Shown: in pieces, positions 8,582 through 16,177 of the stretch
Numbering within the stretch: the stretch's first letter is position 1
Layout of the letters: each line of letters opens with the position of its first letter
Source: Mesorhizobium sp.
GTDB taxonomy: Bacteria > Pseudomonadota > Alphaproteobacteria > Rhizobiales > Rhizobiaceae
Length of the DNA stretch: 64,000 nt
Assembly (NCBI GenBank): GCA_004020315.1
Contig: SAQG01000011.1
Coordinates: 64,868-128,867 of the forward strand
Direction: 5' to 3'
The notes under the pieces: model-generated
Told to the model about the DNA's origin: nothing
The model's input: the letters and a program-made list of their open reading frames with translations, nothing else
Database searches by the model: none
Program-made: the position numbers and the translations under genes

Positions 8582-9736
8582 TCACTCCCGTGCCGGCACT
8601 GCCTTCTGCGCCCGCTCGAGGATCTCGTCCTCGATGGTGAGTTCGTAGCGGGTGAATTCGCGGTTCTTGGCCGGCAACGGCGCGATCTCCATGACGCCGG
8701 CGGCGGGTTCGAAGACGATCATCGCCACCGTCGCCGAGAGATTGCCGCCTTCCTTCCTGATCTCCGGACGACACACGCTGAACGGCGAAGCGAAATCGTC
8801 GAACAGGGCTTCCTTCAGATCGTCGATGGTGATGTCGCCATGCCGCGCCGACAGGTGCCGGCGTACGCGGTGGTCGCGATAGAGACTGTCCGGCACGTCG
8901 CGAAGTCCGGTTTCGCGCAGCTTGGACAACGCCACCGGGCTCTGCCAGTGATTGGCGTGGACGATCATGTCGTTGTCCGGATAGATGGCGAAGGCCTCGT
9001 CCGGAGCGCACTCGAAATTGACCGTGAACCCCTCGGCGGTGCTCAGGATCATGTTATTGGAGCCGGATTTCGGCGTCGCCGCCACCACCTTGATGGCGTG
9101 GGCGAAATGCTGCGCCTCGAGAGCCCGGCGCCGGATGAAGGGAAGCGGAATTCCGATCTCGCTATAGTCGCGGTCCGATTCGAGATAGTTCGCGGTGATG
9201 CCGATGCCGGCCGAGTTGAAGCCGCTGCGCGCCAGTCCGCCGGCCTCGGTGAAGGTGAGGAGGTCGGGCCCGTCCGTTCGCCTGATGCGCAACACCACCG
9301 ATGTCTCGCCGCATTCGGCCTTCCAGTCCCAGTTCTGGCCGTGGATAAGCCTGCCGTTTCGGGTTGCCTCCGGCAGGACCGCCGCGCCCGTGCAGCCGTC
9401 GGGCTCGTCGTCGGAAATGCCTTTCTCGCGCCGGGCAAGCTGCAGGATTTCGGTACGTGCATTGACCAGGACGATCGAGGACAGGTCGAGGTTGGCGCCT
9501 GACGCAATTCCTTCCATTTCCTCAACGAGATCCGGCGCCCATTGCCGCAAGCGAGGCAGGAAGAGCTGGGAAAACCGCGCGACATCGTCCCGCCTGAAGC
9601 CGAAACGGTCGAGCTGCCCGGCGTAGAGCGCTACCGAAGCGCCGATACGCCCGCGCGCCTGTTCGCCATAGGCCATGCCGCGCGCTCTCGGCGCTCCATC
9701 GATCTCGACAAGCGGAAAAGGTGCGACTGTTGTCAT
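8582..9736 (-). CDS. C45 family autoproteolytic acyltransferase/hydrolase
   Basis: 384 residues. It matches the isopenicillin-N acyltransferase (peptidase C45) family: DGCTGAAV around Cys115, followed by GQNWDW. In this family the bond before that Cys is cut autocatalytically and the freed Cys becomes the N-terminal nucleophile. No signal peptide is visible, so the enzyme is probably cytoplasmic. It would then act on an amide or N-acyl compound imported by the ABC permeases that follow 26 bp downstream. The start at 9736 (MTTVAPFPL) is preceded by GAGG at a somewhat long distance. The gene diverges from the GntR regulator at 9872, which probably controls it. The substrate is unknown; N-acyl amino acids, small peptides or beta-lactam-like amides are all possible. 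Confidence 0.85.
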   Translation of the reverse strand: MTTVAPFPLVEIDGAPRARGMAYGEQARGRIGASVALYAGQLDRFGFRRDDVARFSQLFLPRLRQWAPDLVEEMEGIASGANLDLSSIVLVNARTEILQLARREKGISDDEPDGCTGAAVLPEATRNGRLIHGQNWDWKAECGETSVVLRIRRTDGPDLLTFTEAGGLARSGFNSAGIGITANYLESDRDYSEIGIPLPFIRRRALEAQHFAHAIKVVAATPKSGSNNMILSTAEGFTVNFECAPDEAFAIYPDNDMIVHANHWQSPVALSKLRETGLRDVPDSLYRDHRVRRHLSARHGDITIDDLKEALFDDFASPFSVCRPEIRKEGGNLSATVAMIVFEPAAGVMEIAPLPAKNREFTRYELTIEDEILERAQKAVPARE

Positions 9737-9871
9737 CAAAGGGAAGGCCTCAACTCGTGTGAGTCCGGATATTAATGCATTTTGATTGAATGAAAAGCAG
9801 GAAAATTCGATAGATTGCCAGTACAAACTGCGTAGCGCATATCTATAATGCGAACGCCTTAGGAAGCGCGT

Positions 9872-10804
9872 ATGACCGAAACGATCATCGACCGGCCGGC
9901 ACGCAGCGAGACGGCCAGTCCGCTGCAGATAGATCTGGCGCGACGGATCCTGGAGCGGATCAGGGATTCGGGCTGGACGGTTGGAACCCGCGTCTCGGTG
10001 CCGGACCTTGCCCGCACGTTCGGCGTTTCGCGTTCTCCCGTCAGCGCGGCGCTGGAACTGCTCGTCGCCCAGGGTATCTTAAGTCCCTTCGAGACGAGGG
10101 GGCTGCAATTGGCGCGCGATGTCGCCGACCTCGACCCGGAGGATATCCTGCCCAGTTCTCCGCTCGAGGAGCTTTACCGCAGGATGATGCGGGAGCGCGC
10201 GCTCGGCCAACTGCCGCAGGAGGTGTCCGAGGCAGAACTGATGCCGCGCTATCAGGTGTCGCGCGGCGTCGTGCGCAAGCTTTTGCTCCGCTTTGCCGCC
10301 GAAGGGCTGGTGCAGCGCCTGCCTGGGCATGGCTGGCGTTTCGCCGACACACTTGTCGGCGAGGACGCCTACCGGGAAAGCTATGAATTCCGGATGGCTG
10401 TCGAATGCGCGGCGCTGCGGTCGCCCATGTTCAATGCGGATCCCCAGCAGCTGGCGCCGGTCCGGCGCGCTCACGAGCGCATCCTGGCGATCGTGTCGAC
10501 AGGCAAGACGCTGATCGGCGGCGACGAATGGTTCCGGATCAACGCATCCTTTCACGAAGGGCTTGCGGCCTGTTCCGGCAACCGGTTCCTGGCGGATGCG
10601 GTGCGCCAGCAGAACAATCTGCGCCGGTTGCAGGAATCGGCGGGTTTCGAGGAACTGCCGGCGGAACGCATCGAGCAGTCCTGCCGGGAACATCTGGCCA
10701 TCCTCGATGCCGTCGAGGCGGGCGAGATCGAATGGGCCGAGGCGCTGCTGCGTCAGCATCTGCGGCAGGCCTCGGAGTTCGCTTCGCCGCAGCGCTCGAT
10801 CTGA
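9872..10804 (+). CDS. GntR-family regulator with two winged-helix domains and FCD domain
   Basis: 310 residues; ATG at 9872 with AGGAAG upstream and a TATAAT-like hexamer at 9844-9849. Two winged helix-turn-helix regions are visible: residues ~18-75 (VSVPDLARTFGVSRSPVSAA) and ~95-155 (LMPRYQVSRGVVRKLLLRFA). The C-terminal part is an FCD-type effector domain with the Arg/Glu/His pattern of that fold (FRMAVECAALR, FHEGLAACSGN, EHLAILDAVEAG). Most GntR/FCD proteins carry one DNA-binding domain, so the doubled arrangement is less usual. It is transcribed divergently from the C45/peptide-transporter operon across a 135-bp AT-richer gap and is the likely local regulator. Confidence 0.88.
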   Translation: MTETIIDRPARSETASPLQIDLARRILERIRDSGWTVGTRVSVPDLARTFGVSRSPVSAALELLVAQGILSPFETRGLQLARDVADLDPEDILPSSPLEELYRRMMRERALGQLPQEVSEAELMPRYQVSRGVVRKLLLRFAAEGLVQRLPGHGWRFADTLVGEDAYRESYEFRMAVECAALRSPMFNADPQQLAPVRRAHERILAIVSTGKTLIGGDEWFRINASFHEGLAACSGNRFLADAVRQQNNLRRLQESAGFEELPAERIEQSCREHLAILDAVEAGEIEWAEALLRQHLRQASEFASPQRSI

Positions 10805-11028
10805 TGCCTGCGACGATGAACATTGTTCGATCCTCTCCGCGCCGCCTGAGCACCACGCGCTCGAGGGCCGCGACTGCCTGGTAAAAAACGACCGACGCCG
10901 AGACGTCGACGACCGCATCGCCCATGCTGACAATTCGTTGGCGCAACGCGCCGATACCGACCTCAACAAAGAGCTGGGCGATCCGGAATGAGCATTTTCC
11001 TCGGTCGCTTCACGCCAAATCCGATCCG

Positions 11029-11214
11029 TCAAATGCCGGGATTGGATGTTTTAGGACCGATTTTCAGCGGCGCATCATTTTCATCTGGATTGGGGAGGGG
11101 AGCTTCGTCGGGAAGTCTGTCCGGGTCCGGCTCACGCACGGGCTTCGGTTCAGGAAGCGGCGGTGGCGTGGGCGCCGGAGTGGGCGTTGGTTCGGGAGTG
11201 GGAAGAATGGCCAT
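11029..11214 (-). CDS. small proline-rich acidic protein (PEP/PTP repeats)
   Basis: 61 residues. The start at 11214 is supported by GGAAGGAAATC upstream. The protein is almost entirely Pro, Glu, Asp and Thr: an N-terminal run of TPEPTPTPAPTPPPLPEP, then acidic Pro-rich repeats and a Lys/Pro C-terminus. It must be intrinsically disordered. Strong amino-acid bias with a good ribosome-binding site argues for a real gene rather than chance. Small proteins of this kind recur in rhizobia but I know of no assigned function. The glycine-rich reading on the opposite strand is the complement of these Pro codons. Confidence 0.6.
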   Translation of the reverse strand: MAILPTPEPTPTPAPTPPPLPEPKPVREPDPDRLPDEAPLPNPDENDAPLKIGPKTSNPGI

Positions 11215-11365
11215 GTGTGATTTCCTTCCGCTCGCTGCACTCTGCCTTGGCGGGTCGCCGACGTCGGCTGGGATTTTTGACGTCACCCGTTTCGTCCAAT
11301 TTCGCTCTACGGGCTGATGCATGCAGAACGACCACGCGTCCCTATGGTTCCGACGGGAGCCTCCG

Positions 11366-11503
11366 ATGATCCCCGCAGGCATCGGGCACTCATGGCAGGA
11401 CGGCGCCGTCAGAAAAGTGATCGAATGGTCCGCGCATGAGGGCCTTGCCGGCGTCGCGGAGCGCCATAATTCCATTTCAGGGTGGGACGAACTCACCTGC
11501 TGA
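11366..11503 (+). CDS. possible small protein, 45 residues
   Basis: An ATG at 11366 follows GGGAGCCTCCG with fair spacing and opens a 45-codon frame ending 14 bp before the next gene. Its residues (for example GIGHSWQDGAVRKVIEWSAH) look amphipathic and protein-like, but there is no recognised domain. It could be translated with the following gene. The evidence is only the ribosome-binding site, composition and position, so it may be spurious. Confidence 0.3.
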   Translation: MIPAGIGHSWQDGAVRKVIEWSAHEGLAGVAERHNSISGWDELTC

Positions 11504-11517
11504 ATAAGGAGGCGGCC

Positions 11518-11952
11518 GTGAAGCACCAAACACTTGACCAACTGCATACCGTTGCCGACGTTCACGCTGAAGCAACAGACCTCGTAGCGACTCGAAGCCA
11601 GCGTCTCGAACGTTGGGCGAAACTGCTGGAGAAAAATCCCGATCGGCGTCTCGAAGCGCTGACCGGCACCGAATATAAATCCCCTGAGATACGCGAAAAA
11701 ATGCGTTACAACGACTCGCCTCTCACGGTTGCCTTCGAGGACCCGATCTTTCGCGCGCAAGGCTTGAGAGATGACACCTACGGTGAAGCCAGGCGCTTCT
11801 TCGAGCTGACCGACTGGCAGCTGCACGAAATCGTCTGCCATTGCCATGTCGGCGCCACCATACGTGCGCGGTGGGCTGCCTCCCGCGTGCGTGCCGCAAT
11901 GTCCGAGAGGTTCGGTTTCTTCGCCTGGCTGCGAGGAATATTCATGCATTGA
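11518..11952 (+). CDS. conserved-looking hypothetical protein
   Basis: 144 residues. The GTG at 11518 is preceded by AAGGAGGCGGCC, a near-perfect ribosome-binding site, which is why I chose it over an upstream in-frame ATG at 11482. The sequence is helical and charged, with a central MRYNDSPLTVAFEDPIFRAQGL segment and a C-terminal CHCH-containing helix (VCHCHV) followed by a basic region. No signal peptide or membrane segment. I do not recognise the family. No close functional partner is evident; the proline-rich protein lies on the other strand upstream. Confidence 0.65.
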   Translation: MKHQTLDQLHTVADVHAEATDLVATRSQRLERWAKLLEKNPDRRLEALTGTEYKSPEIREKMRYNDSPLTVAFEDPIFRAQGLRDDTYGEARRFFELTDWQLHEIVCHCHVGATIRARWAASRVRAAMSERFGFFAWLRGIFMH

Positions 11953-12139
11953 CGCTACCGGGCATTGACGCTGCCGGCATTCACGCTAGGGGCCGGCATG
12001 TTCGGGTGATGGAGGCGGCGAAGTGATTCCCACGCCTCGCATCAGTGGTCGTTGATGAGCGGATATGCCGTTTCGGCGGCGATCCGCCATCGGCGAAGCT
12101 CGATGCAATCAGCCTCGATACCACAGGCATGGGCGGATT

Positions 12140-13843
12140 TCAGTCGGCGGGCGCGGTGTAGCGGCGATGGACCGCTTCCGCGATGGCGGTGCGGCTTCTA
12201 TGCGGATCGAGACTGTCGTCATCCTCGATGACAGCCGCTTCCTCCGCAAGCCCCTGGTCCTTGACCTTGTTGCGAAACCAGGCCGAATAGTCGCCCGCAC
12301 GCAAGTGATGCTCCCAGGTGCGGTCGTCGATCCCCTCGGCGATATGGAGGAACATCATGAGATTTTGCGCTTTCAGGTTGAGCTTGCCGTCAGCGCCGCG
12401 GAAATAGAAACTGTTGTCGCCAAGATCGCCCTCGGCATACTTCCGAATATGGCGCTTGCGTTCCTGCCGGGGACGCTCGACCGAGATCGGCCTTGCGAGA
12501 TCGCCTGTCGACCGGTTCCAATACAAGACCTTGTTTTCCGGTGGCGGCACGACGCCCTGCGGCACGTCCTCGCCAATAGCGGCACAGAAGCTTTCGACGA
12601 CCTTGTCGGCTTCCGGGCCAAGGGCCAGCACCGTGTCGACACCTGCCAGCACGTCACGCGAAACCAGATCGGGATGAACTGTGATCAGAATGGTCGCCGA
12701 AAGGCTTTTTGGAAGCGCAAAGGATGTGCCGTCACGCGCGTGCGGCAGCAGGTGGTGAGCCTCGTCGATGATCAGCCAGTGGGGGCGGCCGGTGCGGGCG
12801 CGAAGCGCGACTAGCTCCGGCAGCAGCTTGGCGAAGGCGTTTGGCCGCTCCTCGGTCTTGATCCCGAGCATGTTGACGGCGACATTGTTGGACGGCTTGG
12901 ACAAGAGGTCGAAGATTTCGCGCGAGCTCGGCGGGCTTTTGGCGCCGCCAATCACCAGCACGTCCTCCAGTTCCTCGTAGTCGCCCTCCGGGTCGAGCAC
13001 GCAAAACTGGAAGCCTTGCTCAACGAAACGTTCGGTCAGAGCGGTGGCGAGGGTGGATTTTCCGATCCCGGACGTGCCGGCCAGCAGCACGCTGCCGCCG
13101 CGCGGTGACAGGTGCATCACTGCGCCCGATCCGTCCGCGCCAATTTCGATGCGTTGCCGCGCCGTGTCCAGCAAGGCGGCGTCATGCGAGATGAGGGCCT
13201 CGATCAACTCCCTCACGCCCGCGCCGCGGGCTCCATTCGTCACGTGGCTCGCCGTCTCCCTTACCTTCGGCAGTGCATTGGCGACTGCAATGCCGAAGCC
13301 GACCGCGCGCAGAAAGGCGTGATCGTTCTCCGCATCGCCGATGCCGACAACATTGTGGGCGGACAGTCCCAGATCCTCAAGGGCAGCCGCAAGAGCGGTC
13401 GCCTTGTTGACCCCGCTTGGCAGCACCATGACGGCACCCTTGTTGAAAATGATCTCCAGCTCTAGGCCAAGGTCCTTGATTACTTCCAGCACGATGGTCT
13501 CGTTGGGCTCTCTGGTGGCGACGACGGAACGTCCCACCGACAGGGGCGAAACCTTGCGGATCATCAGCCTGTCGACGAATTCCGCCGGAGGGGCAGGCGC
13601 CAGGATGCGCTCCTCCTTCGAAGCCGGCGTGTAGACGAGCGCGCCGTTTTCGGCGACGACCTTGTCGAAAATGTCAAGCTCCGGGAAAACGTTTTCGAGG
13701 TCGGCAAGTTCGCGACCGGTGACCATTATCAACTTGCGGCCGGTTTCCTTCAGCCGTTCGAGCGCGGCACGGGTCGCGTCGGACACGATCCCGTTTTCCG
13801 CGAGCGTGCCGTCGTAGTCAGTGGCTAGTGCAAGAGCATACAT
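12140..13843 (-). CDS. HAD-IIB phosphatase fused to HerA/DUF87-like P-loop ATPase
   Basis: 567 residues. Residues 1-~225 are a Cof/HAD-IIB hydrolase: nucleophile motif DYDGTL at 9-14, MVTGR at 40-44, a Lys in FNKGAVM/NKATAL, and the GDAENDHAFL acidic motif near 169-178. Residues ~245-567 are a P-loop ATPase with Walker A GTSGIGKST (256-264), a conserved CVLDPEGDYE motif near 281-290 and Walker B HWLIIDEAHH (355-364), as in HerA/DUF87 and VirB4-like ATPases. The start at 13843 opens directly on the HAD motif; no strong ribosome-binding site is visible. HAD-IIB enzymes dephosphorylate sugars or cofactors, but the coupling to an ATP-driven motor-like domain is unusual. It diverges from the nucleotidyltransferase/metallophosphoesterase pair, with acylphosphatase between. 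Confidence 0.85.
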   Translation of the reverse strand: MYALALATDYDGTLAENGIVSDATRAALERLKETGRKLIMVTGRELADLENVFPELDIFDKVVAENGALVYTPASKEERILAPAPPAEFVDRLMIRKVSPLSVGRSVVATREPNETIVLEVIKDLGLELEIIFNKGAVMVLPSGVNKATALAAALEDLGLSAHNVVGIGDAENDHAFLRAVGFGIAVANALPKVRETASHVTNGARGAGVRELIEALISHDAALLDTARQRIEIGADGSGAVMHLSPRGGSVLLAGTSGIGKSTLATALTERFVEQGFQFCVLDPEGDYEELEDVLVIGGAKSPPSSREIFDLLSKPSNNVAVNMLGIKTEERPNAFAKLLPELVALRARTGRPHWLIIDEAHHLLPHARDGTSFALPKSLSATILITVHPDLVSRDVLAGVDTVLALGPEADKVVESFCAAIGEDVPQGVVPPPENKVLYWNRSTGDLARPISVERPRQERKRHIRKYAEGDLGDNSFYFRGADGKLNLKAQNLMMFLHIAEGIDDRTWEHHLRAGDYSAWFRNKVKDQGLAEEAAVIEDDDSLDPHRSRTAIAEAVHRRYTAPAD

Positions 13844-14063
13844 CGAATTGTAGTCGTCCGAAGGCCGACCCAAGGTGCTTTCTCGCCGAAACTGAGCGGA
13901 AAGCCATCTGCTCGGGTGACTTCCTTTGGCCGAATCCCATCGTCGTTGTGATCGCCGCCCGGGTTTCAAACGGCGCTGGCTGTGGATTGTTCCCCGCGCA
14001 AGGCAAGGTCGCGGAGGCTTGGCCTTGGTCGAGTATCGGTTTTCCCAAAGCCGCTACCCACTT

Positions 14064-14348
14064 CTAGCCGATGATCCTGAATCCGTTCGACTCCTGGCCG
14101 GCATCGACGTCTTGGGATGTCACGCTGGAGACCGACGCTCCGGTCGGCCCTTTCCAGAACCGGTTCATCATGGTCGAGACCGCGCCCTCGGCTCCGACGA
14201 TCAGTGCCGTTACGGATCCGTCATCCTCATTGCGAACCCATCCGGACAGACCGAGCCTCTCGGCCTCCGTCCGTGTCCACACGCGAAACGAGACGCCTTG
14301 CACCCTTCCACTCAGCCTGACGCGTACCGCTTTGCGCCCGTCCTCCAT
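14064..14348 (-). CDS. acyP: acylphosphatase
   Basis: 94 residues, the normal size. Start at 14348 behind GGAGGTGAAC. The family signature GRVQGVSFR supplies the catalytic Arg, and GWVRNEDDGSV supplies the catalytic Asn; it hydrolyses carboxyl-phosphate bonds in the cytoplasm. It is transcribed toward the HAD/ATPase gene with a 220-bp gap, so cotranscription is possible but not shown. Nothing odd in the sequence. Confidence 0.93.
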   Translation of the reverse strand: MEDGRKAVRVRLSGRVQGVSFRVWTRTEAERLGLSGWVRNEDDGSVTALIVGAEGAVSTMMNRFWKGPTGASVSSVTSQDVDAGQESNGFRIIG

Positions 14349-14495
14349 GTTCACCTCCGTGCAGCTGGTTTGTTCACACCTTCAACTCACTAGCGGCGAA
14401 AAAGGCTCCGCCTTGTCGGCAACGGAACCATGCGGCGGCGGCTTTGTTTAAAGACGGACAGTTGCAGGTTGCTGGGGCCTCGGAGCCACGGTTTC

Positions 14496-15308
14496 ATGAC
14501 CAATGATCCTACACCGGAAGGCGCCATCCCGGCATCCGTTCCGACGATCAACGCAAAAGCGGAGCCGACGCTTCGCTACGCCGAGGCCGAGGTCTTCTAC
14601 ATCGAGGCGATCCGCGAACTCAGTGCGACGGACATTCCCTTTCTTGTCGCCGGCACCTACGCGGTGAGCGCCTACACCGGCGTCGCGCGCCAGACGAAGG
14701 ATCTCGACATTTTCTGCAAGGCCGGCGACTACGCCCGCATCCTCGCCCATTTCAAGCAGGCCGGTTACGCGGTCGAGATATTGGATGACCGGTGGCTCGG
14801 CAAGGTCTTCAAGGGCACGCATTTTTTTGACGTCATATTCGCATCGGCGAATGGAACCATGCCTGTGAGCGACCAGTGGCTGGAGCACGCAAGGCAAATC
14901 GATCTGCTGGGCAGTCGGGTGCGGATCGTCGGTCCGACGGAGCTTATCTGGTCCAAGTGCTTCATCCAGGACAGAGGCCGCCATGACGGCGCCGACATCG
15001 CTCATACCATCCTCAAGGCGCAGGATCAGATCGACTGGCACCGGCTCCTTTCCTATCTCGAGGTACACTGGGAGGTGCTGTTGATGCAGCTTCTGAATTT
15101 CCGATGGATCTATCCGAGCGAGCGCGACCATGTTCCCGCCTGGCTGCTCGACGAATTGCTTGACCGCCTCGCCAAGCAAAGGGAGTTGCCTACTCCCCGG
15201 ATGAAAATCTGCCGCGGACGCCTGCTTTCGCCGACCGACTATGAGATCGACGTCAAGGAATGGGGCTTTGCCGGCGTCGGCGGAACAGGAGAATTTCGTG
15301 ATGGCTGA
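14496..15308 (+). CDS. nucleotidyltransferase-fold protein
   Basis: 270 residues. ATG at 14496 with GGAG upstream. The segment FLVAGTYAVSAYTGVARQTKDLDIF (about residues 50-75; quoted in parts: FLVAGTYAV, KDLDIF) matches the nucleotidyltransferase fold, with the Gly-rich turn followed by a DxD metal-binding pair. A later Asp (FFDVIFASA) could be the third acidic residue. Such proteins are annotated as minimal nucleotidyltransferases or DUF6036-like; some are antitoxins, toxins or tRNA/small-molecule modifiers. The stop overlaps the metallophosphoesterase start by 8 bp, so the two are one operon and probably act in one pathway: one may add and the other remove a nucleotide or phosphate. Substrate unknown. 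Confidence 0.8.
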   Translation: MTNDPTPEGAIPASVPTINAKAEPTLRYAEAEVFYIEAIRELSATDIPFLVAGTYAVSAYTGVARQTKDLDIFCKAGDYARILAHFKQAGYAVEILDDRWLGKVFKGTHFFDVIFASANGTMPVSDQWLEHARQIDLLGSRVRIVGPTELIWSKCFIQDRGRHDGADIAHTILKAQDQIDWHRLLSYLEVHWEVLLMQLLNFRWIYPSERDHVPAWLLDELLDRLAKQRELPTPRMKICRGRLLSPTDYEIDVKEWGFAGVGGTGEFRDG

Positions 15309-16053
15309 GAAGCGCACAACTGCCGCGGCGACGGTTGGGAACGGCGGCACAGTCAAGATTGCGGCTGTCGGCGACCTGCACGTGCAGGAAGACGCCCAGG
15401 CCTCTTATCGTGACCTTTTCAGCGAAGTTTCGCGCGAAGCAGACGTTCTCGTGCTCACTGGCGATCTCACCAATCTCGGCAAACCCCGCGAAGCCGAAAT
15501 CCTCGCGGAGGATTTACGCACCTGCACGATCCCGGTTGTCGCCGTGCTCGGCAACCACGACTATGAATCCGGCGCGGTCGAGGACGTAGCCCATATTCTT
15601 CGACAGGCAGGCGTCCATCTTCTCGACGGCCAGACGACGGAAATCAAGGAGGTCGGCTTTGTCGGCGTGAAGGGTTTCGTTGGCGGTTTTGGATCACGCA
15701 TGCTCGGCTCCTTCGGCGAGCCGGCGATCAAGGCGATGGTCGCCGAAAGCGTCAGCGAGTCGATGCGGCTCGAAAACGCGATGCGGCAGGTCCGCACCAA
15801 ACGTACGCTCGTCGTCCTGCACTACGCCCCGGTGGTCGAGACGGTCGCTGGCGAGCCCTTGGAGATTTTTCCGTTCCTGGGCTCGTCGCGGCTGGCGGAG
15901 ACGATCGATCGGTTCAAGGTCAGCGCCGTGGTGCATGGCCACGCGCATCGCGGCGTCTATGAAGGGCGTACGCCGGGCGGTGCCCCGGTCTATAACGTCG
16001 CCCTGCACGTGGCCAAGCCGACCGGCCGTCCCTACGCCTTGCTCGAAATCTGA
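15301..16053 (+). CDS. metallophosphoesterase (calcineurin-like)
   Basis: 250 residues; ATG at 15301, ribosome-binding site GGAG inside the end of the preceding gene. All five metallophosphoesterase motifs are present in order: GDLHVQ, LTGDLTNLG, LGNHDYES, LVVLHYAP and VVHGHAHRG. These ligate two metals and hydrolyse phosphomono- or diesters. Operonic with the nucleotidyltransferase (8-bp overlap), followed by a strong bidirectional hairpin terminator at 16070-16113. It most resembles stand-alone phosphodiesterases of the icc/YfcE type; the substrate cannot be told from sequence. Confidence 0.9.
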   Translation: MAEKRTTAAATVGNGGTVKIAAVGDLHVQEDAQASYRDLFSEVSREADVLVLTGDLTNLGKPREAEILAEDLRTCTIPVVAVLGNHDYESGAVEDVAHILRQAGVHLLDGQTTEIKEVGFVGVKGFVGGFGSRMLGSFGEPAIKAMVAESVSESMRLENAMRQVRTKRTLVVLHYAPVVETVAGEPLEIFPFLGSSRLAETIDRFKVSAVVHGHAHRGVYEGRTPGGAPVYNVALHVAKPTGRPYALLEI

Positions 16054-16069
16054 AACACCCTGCGCGTCG

Positions 16070-16117
16070 AAAGAGCGGGACGCGTTCAAGTTGAACTAGG
16101 CATCCCGCTCTTTCTAT
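16070..16117. terminator. rho-independent terminator between convergent genes
   Basis: An 11-bp perfect stem (AAAGAGCGGGA with TCCCGCTCTTT) flanks a 22-base loop, with a T-rich run on the plus strand and an A-rich side on the minus strand. It lies between the metallophosphoesterase gene (plus) and nuoD (minus) and could serve both. Confidence 0.75.
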
Positions 16118-16177
16118 CTATTTGTTTAGCCGCATTTCTGCGACGCCAAGTGATTCACTTGGCTGCAAGATGCTCTA
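16116..16177. repeat. RIME-like intergenic palindromic repeat (short variant)
   Basis: The stretch beginning TATTTGTTTAGCCGCATTT and ending GATGCTCTAG matches the pattern of rhizobial intergenic mosaic elements (TTTGTTTT...GCATTT...GCTCTA). Its last bases give the TAG stop codon of nuoD on the minus strand. A longer copy is at 44356-44468. Confidence 0.5.

Noticed and set aside
10988..11317. Gly/Ser-rich frame on the plus strand
   Set aside because: It is the complement of the proline-rich small gene, which has the better ribosome-binding site and starts cleanly.
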